Positions 17,187-26,117 of a stretch of DNA of 64,000 nucleotides are shown here, in pieces. The notes under the pieces were generated by a model. The model was not told the origin of the DNA. It was given only the letters and a program-made list of their open reading frames with translations, and ran no database searches. Each line of letters starts with the position of its first letter. The first letter of the stretch is position 1. Origin of the DNA: an uncultured delta proteobacterium (lineage in GTDB: Bacteria > Desulfobacterota > Syntrophia > Syntrophales > UBA8958); contig CAISJV010000073.1 in the NCBI GenBank assembly GCA_903885795.1, positions 1 to 64,000 of the forward strand, written 5' to 3'. The position numbers and the translations under genes are program-made.

Positions 17187-18473
17187 ATGGAAAAATTTGA
17201 CGTTATCATCGTCGGGGCGGGTCTGGCTGGACTGGGGGCTGCTTATACCCTGGCGGGGCAGGACTTCGAAGTCCTTGTCCTGGAGCGGGGAGATTACCCC
17301 GGCGCGAAAAATGTCACCGGTGGCCGTATCTATTTGAATCCGGCTCGGGATTTGTTTCCTGATCTCTGGCAGGAGGCCCCTCTGGAGCGGTTCATTGTCC
17401 ATGAAGGGGTGACCCTGATGGCGAAGGAGCGGTCTGTCGCCATCGATTATGCCGGTGATGAACTGCGACAGGAACCACACCAGAGCTACAGCGTTCTCCG
17501 CGCCCGGTTCGACCGCTGGTTTGCCGAGCAGGTCGAGGCAAAAGGGGCCATGATTCTGCCCAAGATCCGGGTGGAAAACGTCATTCAGGAAAATGGGAAA
17601 GTTGTTGGCGTGCTGGCGGGCGGGGATGAGCTCCACGCCGATGTCGTCATCGCCTGCGACGGCGTCCTTTCCTTGCTCGGGGAGCAGGCGGGGTTGCATC
17701 CCCCCGAAACGCCGCACAATTACGCCCTGGGGATTAAAGAGGTCATCGCCCTCGATGGGGAAAAGATCAATGACCGGTTTCAATTACAGGGCAATGAAGG
17801 GGCTGCCCGCCTGTTTATCGGGGAGGTCACGAAAGGCCTGTTCGGTGGCGGCTTTCTTTATACCAATAAGGAAAGCGTCAGTCTCGGCATCGTCATCGGC
17901 ATCGAAGATATGATGGAGAAGGGAGGCAACCTGGAGGCGCCGGCGCTCATGGAGGCCTTCAAGGCGCGCCCGGAGATTGCCTGCCTGATCCGGGGCGGCG
18001 CTACGGTGGAATACGCCGCCCACCTTATCCCCGAAGGGGGGTTCAAGGCCCTTCACCCCCTCCATGGCGATGGTATCCTCATCGCCGGTGACGCCGCCGG
18101 TTTTGCCCTGAATATGGGTTTCACCGTCCGGGGAATGGAATATGCCCTGGCCTCGGGCTATTATGCCGCCCAAACTGTCTTGAAGGCCAGGGAAGCGGGA
18201 AGCTTTGACGCAGAAACCCTCTCGGAATACGGGCGCCTCCTTCATGAAAGTTTTGTCCTGAAGGATTTTCAGAGCTTCCAGGCGACGCCGTCCTTCTTGA
18301 ACAATCCCAGATTTTTCAGTCACTACCCCGAGTTGAAAGGGAATATCCTCAGGGATATTTATAGCGTTCCCGCGGGCCTCAAAGACCGGCTCTATCCCAC
18401 CATCAGAAAGTACCTGGGTTTGGGGGAAATGTGGGACATGTTCAAAGACTTCCGGAAGGTGACGAAGATATGA
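17187..18473 (+). CDS. fixC: FixC-like flavoprotein dehydrogenase
   Basis: A 428-aa FAD protein of the ETF:quinone oxidoreductase/FixC family. The N-terminal dinucleotide fold is VIIVGAGLAGLGAAYTLA, and IAGDAAGFALNMGFTVRGMEYA is the second FAD contact. It ends without the C-terminal ferredoxin domain of full-length ETF-QO. That part is encoded by the next gene (fixX), overlapping by ATGA. It accepts electrons from an ETF and passes them on to a quinone or other acceptor. The nearby etfB/etfA genes are the probable partners. Confidence 0.9.
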   Translation: MEKFDVIIVGAGLAGLGAAYTLAGQDFEVLVLERGDYPGAKNVTGGRIYLNPARDLFPDLWQEAPLERFIVHEGVTLMAKERSVAIDYAGDELRQEPHQSYSVLRARFDRWFAEQVEAKGAMILPKIRVENVIQENGKVVGVLAGGDELHADVVIACDGVLSLLGEQAGLHPPETPHNYALGIKEVIALDGEKINDRFQLQGNEGAARLFIGEVTKGLFGGGFLYTNKESVSLGIVIGIEDMMEKGGNLEAPALMEAFKARPEIACLIRGGATVEYAAHLIPEGGFKALHPLHGDGILIAGDAAGFALNMGFTVRGMEYALASGYYAAQTVLKAREAGSFDAETLSEYGRLLHESFVLKDFQSFQATPSFLNNPRFFSHYPELKGNILRDIYSVPAGLKDRLYPTIRKYLGLGEMWDMFKDFRKVTKI

Positions 18474-18754
18474 ACGAAACCATGGATCTGAAAGCCAAGT
18501 TAGGTGTTGACGTTTTCAAGCCCGGCAACGCAGCCCATATAAAAATCAGGCCGGGAAAGGAAAGAGATCCCCGGCTGCAGAAGATGACCATGATTTGTCC
18601 CGCCGGTCTTTACAGTGTCAGTGAACAGGGAGAGACTTCTCTGACCGTCGACGGCTGCCTCGAATGTGGGACCTGCCGCCTCGTTTGCGGAACCGACGTC
18701 CTGGAATGGGCATATCCGGAAGGCGGCGCCGGCGTCCAGTTCCGTTTCGGCTGA
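18470..18754 (+). CDS. fixX: FixX-like ferredoxin
   Basis: A 94-aa ferredoxin-like protein. It has MICPAGLYSV and a cysteine cluster CLECGTCRLVC, the arrangement found in FixX and in the C-terminus of ETF-QO, coordinating one 4Fe-4S cluster with the upstream Cys. The ATG overlaps the fixC stop codon, which decides the start; an earlier in-frame start would lie inside fixC. It delivers electrons to or from FixC. Confidence 0.9.
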   Translation: MNETMDLKAKLGVDVFKPGNAAHIKIRPGKERDPRLQKMTMICPAGLYSVSEQGETSLTVDGCLECGTCRLVCGTDVLEWAYPEGGAGVQFRFG

Positions 18755-18905
18755 GCATGGGACTGGGGGCATCAGATTTGCTGACTTCGTGAAACGCCTC
18801 CGGCCTTGATCCTTGAAAATTTATTGTCAAGCTGTTACAAGAGTACGGCAAAATTGAACATCAGGCTTATATGAGGCCTGGGAAATATTAATGAGGAGGG
18901 GGATT

Positions 18906-20045
18906 ATGGATTTCAAGCTGACCGAGGAACAGGAACTCATCCGCAAAAACATGCGGGAATTCGCCGACAAGTATGTGGAGCCCATTGCCGTGGAGATCGA
19001 CGAGAACAGCCGTCATCCCGCCGAGGTATTCAAGAAGCTGGCCGAGGGGGACTGGATGGGGATTCCCATCCCCACCGAATACGGCGGGGCCGGGTCGGAC
19101 TATCTGACCCATATCCTGGCCATTGAAGAACTGTCGCGTTCCTGTGCCTCTACTGGTTTTACCGTCTCCATCCATGTAGGGATCGCCTGTATGCTTGTCC
19201 TCCTGAACGGGACGGAGGAGCAGAAGCAGCAGTACCTGCTGCCGATGGCCAAAGGCGAGAAATTGGGAGCCTTTGTCCTTACCGAACCGGGGGCGGGGAC
19301 TGACGTCATGGCGGCCACGACGACGGCCGTTCTCGACGGCGACGCCTATATTCTCAACGGCACGAAGACCTTTACCTCCAACGGACCCACCGGGGACGTC
19401 TACATGGTATTCGCCTGGACGGACAAGGCCGCGGGAAGAAAAGGTCTGAGCTGTTTTATCATTCCCAGAGGAACAGCCGGGATGTCGGCAGGTACGCATT
19501 TCAAGAAGATGGGACTCCGTTCTTCCCAGACCTCGGAGATGGTATTCAAGGACTGCCGTGTTCCGAAGGCCAATCTGCTTGGCAAGGAAGGAGCAGGGCT
19601 CGTGATGGCTATGGCGGGGTTTGATCATGGCCGGGTCGGGATTGCCGCCCAGTCCATCGGCATTGTCCAGGCGGCCCTGGACGAATCCATCCGCTATTCC
19701 AAGGAGCGGATCCAGTTCGGCAGTCCCATTTCGAAGAATCAGGCCATCTCCTGGATGATCGCCGACATGGCGACGGAATTGAGCGCCGCCCGTTTCCTGA
19801 CTTATCACGCCGCCTGGCTAAAAGACCAGAAACAGAACTTCAGCAAGGAGGCCGCCATGGCGAAACTCTATGCCTCCGAAGCGGCGATGCGCCATACCAT
19901 CAAGGCCGTCCAGATCCACGGCGGCTACGGTTACTGCAAGGGCGCCAAGGTTGAGCGGCTCTTCCGGGACGCCAAGATCACCGAGATCTACGAAGGCACC
20001 TCGGAAGCCCAGCGCATGGTCATATCCGGCAACGTCCTCCGGTAA
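18906..20045 (+). CDS. Acyl-CoA dehydrogenase
   Basis: About 379 aa from the ATG at 18906, with AGGAGGGGG just upstream (a start at 18891 would overlap it). It matches the short-chain acyl-CoA dehydrogenase pattern: the first signature region AFVLTEPGAGTD, HGGYGYCKGAKVERLFRDAKI near the C-terminus, and the catalytic Glu in IYEGTSEAQRMVI. It oxidises an acyl-CoA to the 2-enoyl-CoA and reduces ETF. It sits between fixX and etfB, so its electrons very probably go to this ETF and FixCX. Confidence 0.93.
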   Translation: MDFKLTEEQELIRKNMREFADKYVEPIAVEIDENSRHPAEVFKKLAEGDWMGIPIPTEYGGAGSDYLTHILAIEELSRSCASTGFTVSIHVGIACMLVLLNGTEEQKQQYLLPMAKGEKLGAFVLTEPGAGTDVMAATTTAVLDGDAYILNGTKTFTSNGPTGDVYMVFAWTDKAAGRKGLSCFIIPRGTAGMSAGTHFKKMGLRSSQTSEMVFKDCRVPKANLLGKEGAGLVMAMAGFDHGRVGIAAQSIGIVQAALDESIRYSKERIQFGSPISKNQAISWMIADMATELSAARFLTYHAAWLKDQKQNFSKEAAMAKLYASEAAMRHTIKAVQIHGGYGYCKGAKVERLFRDAKITEIYEGTSEAQRMVISGNVLR

Positions 20046-20076
20046 AAGGCATAAACGATTATAATTCCCCTATCTT

Positions 20077-20118
20077 TCCCTCCCCTTCAAGGGGAGGGCC
20101 AGGGCGGGGATGGGGTTA
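20077..20118. repeat. Short GC-rich hairpin repeat (CTCCCCTTCAAGGGG family)
   Basis: Contains the palindrome CTCCCCTTCAAGGGGAG followed by GGGCCAGGGCGGGGATGGGGTTA. A close relative is at 61641-61682. This type of repeat is widespread in bacterial genomes. It lies between the acyl-CoA dehydrogenase and etfB. Confidence 0.75.
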
Positions 20119-20167
20119 GCGGAGAAGCGGTTAGATTCAATATTCATTTGGTGAGGGAATACATTTT

Positions 20168-20935
20168 ATGCCCAACATAGTTGCCTGTTTCAAGTGGGTG
20201 ATTGATGAAGCCTATATCCGTAAGGGTCCATCCGGGACCCTGGATTTTTCCGCCGTAGATTACAAGATCAGCGACTACGACCGCAACGCCATCGAGGAGG
20301 CGGCCCGTCTGAAGGGGTTCCACGGCGGGAGTGTCACGGTGTTGACTGCGGGGGCCCCCGCAGCCTCCAAAGGGGTGAAAGACGCCCTTTCCCGGGGGGC
20401 GGATCAGGCCTTTTTTGCCGGCGATCCAACGTTTAACCAGCTTGAATCCTCCCAGACGGCGGCTATCCTTGGGGAGATCATCCGCTCTCGAATTCCTTAT
20501 GATCTTATTATCTGTGGTGAGGGCTCCAGTGACCAGTACGCCCAGCAGGTCGGTCCCCGCCTTGCGGAAAATCTTGGAATACCATGTATTTCCTACGTTC
20601 AGAAGCTTACCATCGGGGCGGACGGGCGCATTATCGCGGAAAGGCGGGTCGAAGACGGTGTTGAGGTAGTTGAAGCCCCCCTGCCGGTCGTGGTGACGGT
20701 CTTGCCGGAGATCAACACCCCCCGGATTCCGGGGGTCAAGGATACGCTGATGGCGTCGAAGAAGCCTGTTGTGACAATAAAGAAGGAAGAACTACCGCCC
20801 GTCGGCGCCGCCCGCCTCCAGACCCTGGGGATGACGGCGACGCGAATGGAGCGTAACTGCGAAAAATTTGCCGCAATGCCCGAAGGGATTGCCCGGTTTG
20901 TGGAGGCCCTGCAAAAAAGAGGGGTGATCAATTGA
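20168..20935 (+). CDS. etfB: Electron transfer flavoprotein beta subunit (FixA type)
   Basis: A 255-aa ETF small subunit. It has the FixA-like N-terminus (NIVACFKWVIDEAYIR), the AMP/FAD-binding stretch LIICGEGSSDQYAQQVGPRLAE, and the dehydrogenase recognition region near INTPRIPG. Some FixA/EtfB proteins bind two FAD and bifurcate electrons; that assignment cannot be settled by eye. etfA follows after a 143-bp gap occupied by a repeat. Confidence 0.92.
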   Translation: MPNIVACFKWVIDEAYIRKGPSGTLDFSAVDYKISDYDRNAIEEAARLKGFHGGSVTVLTAGAPAASKGVKDALSRGADQAFFAGDPTFNQLESSQTAAILGEIIRSRIPYDLIICGEGSSDQYAQQVGPRLAENLGIPCISYVQKLTIGADGRIIAERRVEDGVEVVEAPLPVVVTVLPEINTPRIPGVKDTLMASKKPVVTIKKEELPPVGAARLQTLGMTATRMERNCEKFAAMPEGIARFVEALQKRGVIN

Positions 20936-20953
20936 ACGGCGATCTCATGAAAA

Positions 20954-21026
20954 TGTCATTCCCGCGAAGGCGGGAAGCCAGTAATATTGAATAGATCTGG
21001 ACTCGCGCCTTCGCGGGAGTGACGGG
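20954..21026. repeat. Inverted repeat (CATTCCCGCGAAGGCGGG family)
   Basis: GTCATTCCCGCGAAGGCGGG (20955-20974) faces CGCCTTCGCGGGAGTGAC (21006-21023). This is a repeat family seen in many proteobacteria. It separates etfB and etfA, where it could form a strong mRNA hairpin and uncouple subunit expression. A fragmentary relative lies at 56168-56203. Confidence 0.8.
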
Positions 21027-21078
21027 ATTTTCAACTTTTTGCGAATGCGTTGCACATGATGTACGGGAGGAAGCATAG

Positions 21079-22035
21079 ATGCCAGGGGTATGGATTTTTG
21101 CGGAAAAAAAGGATCTGGCGCAGGAACTCTTGACGATCGGCAGGGAACTTGCCTCTCCGATAGGGGTGAAAGTGACGGCGATTGTTCCGGATCAGGGTGA
21201 TCAAGGCGACATATATATTGCCGGCGGAGCCGATGAGGTTGTGCTATTGAGCCCCCTCGCGGAAGACATGTCACTGGATGCCTGGTTACCAGTCATCGCC
21301 GCAGAGGCGAAAAAAGCCGATCCGGACCTGATTCTCCTGGCTGCCACGGCGCGAGGCAAAGACTTTGCCGCCCGTCTGGCCGCCCGTCTCGAGACCGGTC
21401 TCTGCAGCAACTGTATCGCCCTGCACCGTGAAGAAAACGGAACTATCGTCATGGAGCGCCTGGCCTATGGCGGCGCGGCCGTCCAGCAGGTAACCTGCCC
21501 AACCAGACCGGTAATAGCGACGATCCCCCCCCGGACCTTCGCTCCGGCCCCTGCGGATCATGGCCGTTTAGGGGAAATCAGAAAACTGCCGCCCCCACCG
21601 CCTTCCCCCGTCAGGGTTATTGCCAGGAAAACAAAAGAGCGGAGCAGTCAGGACATCACGGAAGCCAAAGCGGTGATTTGCGTGGGGCGAGGCATGGAGA
21701 AGCAGGAGGATATTAATATTGCCCGTCAATTAGCGGATCTCGTCGGGGGGGAGGTCGGCTGTACCCGCCCGATCTCGGAGGAGTTGCACTGGTTGCCCGA
21801 TGACCTCTGCATAGGTCTTTCCGGCGTCCAGGTCAAGCCGGATCTGTATATCGGTCTGGGCGTCTCCGGGCAGATCCAGCATGTCACGGGCATTCGCGGC
21901 GCCCGGGTGATCTGTGCCGTCAACAAAGATGAAAACGCCCCGATTTTTCAGGCGGCAGACCTGGGAATCGTCGGGGACCTCTACGATGTGACGCCCAAAC
22001 TGGTTGAGGAATTACAAAAGGCGACCGGCCGGTAA
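21079..22035 (+). CDS. etfA: Electron transfer flavoprotein alpha subunit
   Basis: A 318-aa ETF large subunit. The C-terminal FAD domain carries LYIGLGVSGQIQHVTGIRGA and a DLGIVGDLYDVTPKLV end, both characteristic of EtfA/FixB. It pairs with EtfB and carries electrons between the acyl-CoA dehydrogenase and FixC. The gene is preceded by GGGAGGAAG. Its 3' end overlaps the convergent dacF gene by 24 bp. Confidence 0.94.
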   Translation: MPGVWIFAEKKDLAQELLTIGRELASPIGVKVTAIVPDQGDQGDIYIAGGADEVVLLSPLAEDMSLDAWLPVIAAEAKKADPDLILLAATARGKDFAARLAARLETGLCSNCIALHREENGTIVMERLAYGGAAVQQVTCPTRPVIATIPPRTFAPAPADHGRLGEIRKLPPPPPSPVRVIARKTKERSSQDITEAKAVICVGRGMEKQEDINIARQLADLVGGEVGCTRPISEELHWLPDDLCIGLSGVQVKPDLYIGLGVSGQIQHVTGIRGARVICAVNKDENAPIFQAADLGIVGDLYDVTPKLVEELQKATGR

Positions 22036-22926
22036 GGTCTTCTCCATAACAACCGCTTTTTTCCCGTCGACCATGGCAAACCCCTTGTCGAGGAGTCTGG
22101 CGGCCTCTTTATTTCGGAATTTCGGGTTATTTGCCCCCATGAGGACGGCCAAAAGACGGGTATCTCCATGTTTGGCCGTGACGGCGATATGCCATCCCGC
22201 CTTCCCGACATAACCGGTCTTCAATCCGTCCACACCGGGATAGTGTCCCAGCAGACGGTTCCGGTTGGGTTGCGTGATGCCGTGATAGGTGTATTTCTGC
22301 ATGGAATGAATGGTCAGTGAAGCTGGAAACCGTTCCAGATAAGCAGTGGACAGCTTGACGATGTCCGTAGCCGTTGTGTATTGGCCCTTTGCCGGCAGAC
22401 CGTTGGGAGTCTTGAAACAGCTCTGGGTCATGCCCAGCTTTTTTGCCTGAATATTCATTTGCTCGACAAAGGCCTCGACAGTTCCCCCCAGATGTTCGGC
22501 GACGGCCACGGAGGCGTCATTGGCGGATACGACGGCCATTCCCGTAACCAGTTCCCCCAGGGTTGCCTCGGTATTCGGTTCAAGATACATTCTCGTTCCC
22601 CCGGTCCGCGCGGCTCTGGGGCTGATGCGGACCCGATCCGACCACCGGGCCTTTCCGGCATAGACAGTATCATAAACAATGTACAGGCTGAGCACCTTGG
22701 TGATGGATGCGGGTTGCATGGCAAGGTTGGCGTCGCGGCTCTGGAGGATCTTACCGGTTGTCATATCCATGAGGACAATGGATTTAATTGCCGGAGTCAC
22801 AGCTTTCGCTTTGGGAGCCACAGATTTATTTTGTTTCTTTGGGGTCTTTTTTGCCTCGACGGGGGCGACAAGAAACAGGCATATGATGACGACCAGAATA
22901 ATTTGCAGTCTTGCGAAACGGGGCAT
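22012..22926 (-). CDS. dacF: D-alanyl-D-alanine carboxypeptidase (PBP5/DacF type)
   Basis: A 304-aa peptidase S11 protein. A signal peptide (about 1-25) and a Lys-rich linker precede the transpeptidase-like domain. The three active-site motifs are present: SITK at 74-77, SAN at 134-136 and KTG at 236-238. It trims the terminal D-Ala of peptidoglycan stem peptides in the periplasm. The short C-terminal end (at about 304) lacks the long PBP5 beta domain and amphipathic anchor. Confidence 0.93.
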   Translation of the reverse strand: MPRFARLQIILVVIICLFLVAPVEAKKTPKKQNKSVAPKAKAVTPAIKSIVLMDMTTGKILQSRDANLAMQPASITKVLSLYIVYDTVYAGKARWSDRVRISPRAARTGGTRMYLEPNTEATLGELVTGMAVVSANDASVAVAEHLGGTVEAFVEQMNIQAKKLGMTQSCFKTPNGLPAKGQYTTATDIVKLSTAYLERFPASLTIHSMQKYTYHGITQPNRNRLLGHYPGVDGLKTGYVGKAGWHIAVTAKHGDTRLLAVLMGANNPKFRNKEAARLLDKGFAMVDGKKAVVMEKTLPAGRLL

Positions 22927-22946
22927 GTATTTTAATCCTGAGAAAA

Positions 22947-22990
22947 TACGGCCCCTGGCAATCCTGTCAATTCAGGATTCAGGGGCCGTA
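22947..22990 (-). terminator. Terminator of the carbonic anhydrase gene
   Basis: The inverted repeat ACGGCCCCTG / CAGGGGCCGT, with an extra inner stem (AATCCTG/CAGGATT), is followed on the minus strand by TATTTTC. It lies just downstream of the minus-strand carbonic anhydrase stop at 23002. Confidence 0.8.
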
Positions 22991-23001
22991 GGGTTTAACT
23001 C

Positions 23002-23616
23002 CTATTTGCTTGCCGCCAGGTATCCCTTAGCGAGGGCGGTGTTGACATGCACGACGCCCTTGTTCAGGGTCCGGAATGGGTAGTCCTCGGTGACGACCGG
23101 CAGCTTGTCTGCATGTTCCTGGGTCTTGATCACGGAGCCCGCGGGGACATAGCGGCCATCGGCAATGGTTACCCCCATAAGGATGCAGCCGGGTTCGATG
23201 ACGCAGTTTTTACCAACAAAGGCCTTGAATACCAGTGACTTCATGCCGACGAAGGTCTCATCGAGAACCACAGCAGGTCCGTGGATCTGGACCTGATGGG
23301 CTAAAGACACCCTGCTGCCTACATAAACGGCATATTTTTTTCCTTCTACCTCGCAGAGGTTTTTTTCGATGACCTGGCCATTCATCTCCGTTTCCAGGGC
23401 GTGAATGACGACCCCATCCTGGACATTGGCGTTGTCGCCAACGAAAAGGGGCTGTCCTTCGTCACCGCGAACCGAGGCAAAGGGAGAGACCATGACATTC
23501 TTTCCTAGGATGACATTGCCGATGACTGCGGCCAGGGGATGGACATAGGCCGTCGGGTCAAGCACGGGGTCGCAGACTTTGGAGCTGAAATCCGTCAAAA
23601 CATTTTTTCCGATCAT
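23002..23616 (-). CDS. cam: Gamma-class carbonic anhydrase, Cam-like
   Basis: A 204-aa left-handed beta-helix protein of the gamma carbonic anhydrase family. Zinc ligands are recognisable as His72, His107 and His112 (VVIHALE; SLAHQVQIHGP). It also keeps the two acidic residues typical of the Methanosarcina enzyme Cam, in RGDEGQP (Glu53) and HALET (Glu75), with the acidic loop between strands, unlike the shorter CamH/YrdA proteins. It interconverts CO2 and bicarbonate. No signal peptide is visible, so it should be cytoplasmic. Bicarbonate supply for the biotin carboxylase system is a plausible role. Confidence 0.85.
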   Translation of the reverse strand: MIGKNVLTDFSSKVCDPVLDPTAYVHPLAAVIGNVILGKNVMVSPFASVRGDEGQPLFVGDNANVQDGVVIHALETEMNGQVIEKNLCEVEGKKYAVYVGSRVSLAHQVQIHGPAVVLDETFVGMKSLVFKAFVGKNCVIEPGCILMGVTIADGRYVPAGSVIKTQEHADKLPVVTEDYPFRTLNKGVVHVNTALAKGYLAASK

Positions 23617-23690
23617 AGTTCTAATTCCTCCATAATATTGAAATCATACGTCTTTTTGTAACCTATTTCAGGAATATATTCAAGGGGTAT

Positions 23691-24329
23691 TTATTGGTAT
23701 GCTGAAAGGGGAGGGCTACTTTTTGTCCCTTCAAGGCGGACCAATTCCCGCCAGACAGCAACGACCTGTTTCTGCGTTTCATCACAGGAACCTTCGTTGT
23801 TGACGATCAGGTCGGCGAGGGCCAGTTTGTCCTGGATTGGCATTTGCGCGCTCAGACGGGAAAGGGCCTCTTCCCGTGTATAGCCGTTTCTGAACATGAG
23901 ACGCCGGAGCTGTTCTTCCGGGGAGATATAGACAAGGAGGACCACGTCAACCATCTGCTTCATCCCCGCCTCGATGAGGAGCGGAACATCGGACAGAACG
24001 ACAGCGTCAGCCTTTTCCTTTTTTATTACTTCAAGATGGCGATGCCACGCCGTAAAAACGGCGGGATGGACGATGGCATTCAGTTGGGCCATCTTCTTTT
24101 GATCAGCAAAAACAATTGCCCCGAGTCTGGCCCGGTTGATCGTTCCGTCCCCGTTCCGGATCTCCGGACCAAAGGTGTCAATTATTGCCCGCCAAGCCGG
24201 CATGTCCGGTTTTTCCACCTCATGGGCCAGGATGTCAAAATCGATATGGAAGGCCCCTTCCTCAACCAGCATGGCCGCAACCGTGGATTTACCGGACGCG
24301 ATTCCCCCTGTCAGCCCCACATTCAGCAT
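23691..24329 (-). CDS. coaE: Dephospho-CoA kinase
   Basis: 212 aa from the ATG at 24327-24329. The P-loop GLTGGIASGKST is right at the N-terminus, and the DVPLLIEAGM segment matches the CoaE family. It makes the final phosphorylation to coenzyme A. An in-frame start further upstream at 24431 would add 34 residues encoded partly by a palindromic repeat, so it is rejected. coaX lies upstream on the same strand with the repeat in between, so both CoA-synthesis genes may be co-transcribed. Confidence 0.93.
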   Translation of the reverse strand: MLNVGLTGGIASGKSTVAAMLVEEGAFHIDFDILAHEVEKPDMPAWRAIIDTFGPEIRNGDGTINRARLGAIVFADQKKMAQLNAIVHPAVFTAWHRHLEVIKKEKADAVVLSDVPLLIEAGMKQMVDVVLLVYISPEEQLRRLMFRNGYTREEALSRLSAQMPIQDKLALADLIVNNEGSCDETQKQVVAVWRELVRLEGTKSSPPLSAYQ

Positions 24330-24393
24330 CGTGCGATTAATCCATCCTTCATATGCGATAAACCCATAAATAGCCGAAAAATTAGTCATAAGC

Positions 24394-24518
24394 GACGGCT
24401 TTGCAAAAAGATCCGCAGGCAAGGCGCGCAAACCCGAGGACTGAGGCGTACTTGTCGTACGCCTCAGTGCCGAGGGATGCAGCGCAACGCCGCATCTGGG
24501 CCTTTTTACGAAGCCGTC
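24394..24518. repeat. Palindromic element, copy 3
   Basis: Inverse orientation relative to copies 1 and 2. The ends are GACGGCTTTGCAAAAAGATCCG and TTTTTACGAAGCCGTC, and the central hairpin is GCGTAC-TTGTC-GTACGC. It fills the gap between coaX and coaE, and its right tip supplies part of the coaX stop codon (complement of 24517-24519). Confidence 0.85.
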
Positions 24519-25281
24519 ATTTATTGCGGAGATGGATGAGCCGTAGCCCCTCCAGGGTTAGCATGTCGTCCACCACCTCGATGGTTTTCGTTTCCGGGGC
24601 GACGATTTTCGCCAGACCTCCTGTGGCGATGACCATGGGATTGCCCTTTACCTCCCCCCTCATCCGTCCGACGATTCCATCGACCAGGCCGGCATACCCA
24701 TACATGATCCCGGCCTGCATGCTGCTCACTGTGTCCTTGGCGATAATCGCCCTGGGTTTGCTCAACTCGACCCGGGGGAGCTTCGCGGCCCGCTCGAAAA
24801 GGGCCTCACTGGAGATCATGATCCCCGGGGCGATGCATCCACCCATATATTCGCCTTTGGCGGACACATAGTCAAAGGTCGTTGCCGTGCCAAAATCAAC
24901 AATGATCAGGTCACGCTTGTATTTTTCATAGGCCGCCACGGCATTTACGATCCGGTCCGCCCCTACTTCCTTGGGGTTGTCATAGTAAATGGGCATCCCC
25001 GTCTTGACGCCTGGTCCCACGATGAGCGGCTTCAGGTGAAAGTATTTCTCACAGAGGGGCTCCAGGATATTGAGCATTGGCGGGACGACGCAGGAGATGA
25101 TGATGTCCGAGATTTTTTTGGAGCTGATCTTGCTGGACTTGTAGAGATTATAGATCAGCATCCCGTATTCGTCGACGGTATGGTCGACAACCGTCCGTAT
25201 CCGCCAGTCATGAACTAGGTTCTCTCCGTCGAATAAACCCAGGACCGTGTTCGTGTTTCCTACATCAACGACAAGCAGCAT
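24517..25281 (-). CDS. coaX: Type III pantothenate kinase
   Basis: A 254-aa protein with the CoaX signature: N-terminal [18 protein letters not shown] phosphate loop, the middle [13 protein letters not shown] and [13 protein letters not shown], and ATGGLAKIV near the C-terminus. It phosphorylates pantothenate in the first step of CoA synthesis. It starts 4 bp after the birA stop, so birA-coaX are coupled, as seen in many bacteria. Confidence 0.96.
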   Translation of the reverse strand: MLLVVDVGNTNTVLGLFDGENLVHDWRIRTVVDHTVDEYGMLIYNLYKSSKISSKKISDIIISCVVPPMLNILEPLCEKYFHLKPLIVGPGVKTGMPIYYDNPKEVGADRIVNAVAAYEKYKRDLIIVDFGTATTFDYVSAKGEYMGGCIAPGIMISSEALFERAAKLPRVELSKPRAIIAKDTVSSMQAGIMYGYAGLVDGIVGRMRGEVKGNPMVIATGGLAKIVAPETKTIEVVDDMLTLEGLRLIHLRNK

Positions 25282-25285
25282 AACC

Positions 25286-26077
25286 CTACTCCTTCAATAG
25301 ATAAACATCCCCGGCGATGACCCGCTGGGCCGTGCCGTCGGCGTCCTTAATCACAACGGTCCCGTCGTCGTCAATACCTGTGACAACACCGGTTTGCGTG
25401 TCTTCCCGGAAAACCACCCGAATTTGCCGCCCCAGGATGTCGGCGTAACGGAGCCAGGCATCCCGGACTCCGGGAAATCCGGCGCTAAGGAAAACCTTAT
25501 ACCATGTTTCAAACAAGTTCAAAAGCCCGGAAATGACCTCGATCCGGTCATGTGTTTTGCCGGTCTCGATTTTAAGCGATGTGGCGGTGTTGCGAAGGGC
25601 CGGTTCGAAATCTTCGCGGTTCATGTTGATATTAAGGCCGACTCCCAGGACGATGAAATCCACCCCCTGGGCCGAGGAGTGCATCTCCGTGAGGATACCG
25701 CAGACCTTTTTCCCAGAGATGAGGACATCGTTGGGCCATTTGATCGTCACTTTCCCCGGGCAGCAGGGGGCAAGAAGGTCCGCCACTGCCACGCCGGCCA
25801 CCAGGGTGAGCTGAGGAGCTGCGGGGGGGGTGATCGAAGGTCTCAAGATAATGGAAACGTAGAGGTTGCTTCCCGGCGGTGATTGCCAGACGCGATTCAG
25901 GCGTCCCTTTCCCTTGCCCTGGGCATCAGCGACGACGATCGTACCTTCCGGCGCGCCGTCCCTGGCCAGATGGCAGGCCATGATATTGGTGGAGTCGATT
26001 TCCCGGAAATACCGGACAAACCCACCGATATTTTTCCCCGCAAGCCTCTCTTTCAGTTTTTCTTCCGTAAAGTTCAT
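25286..26077 (-). CDS. birA: Biotin-[carboxylase] ligase
   Basis: A 263-aa biotin protein ligase. The biotin/ATP site reads [20 protein letters not shown], with [18 protein letters not shown] following. The N-terminus starts directly at the catalytic domain without the HTH of bifunctional BirA, so it should not act as a repressor. It attaches biotin to carboxylase carrier proteins, in line with the carboxyltransferase gene at 52981. Confidence 0.94.
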   Translation of the reverse strand: MNFTEEKLKERLAGKNIGGFVRYFREIDSTNIMACHLARDGAPEGTIVVADAQGKGKGRLNRVWQSPPGSNLYVSIILRPSITPPAAPQLTLVAGVAVADLLAPCCPGKVTIKWPNDVLISGKKVCGILTEMHSSAQGVDFIVLGVGLNINMNREDFEPALRNTATSLKIETGKTHDRIEVISGLLNLFETWYKVFLSAGFPGVRDAWLRYADILGRQIRVVFREDTQTGVVTGIDDDGTVVIKDADGTAQRVIAGDVYLLKE

Positions 26078-26117
26078 AGCAATTTACGAGGGGGAATAAT
26101 GGATTCTTGCGCGGTCA

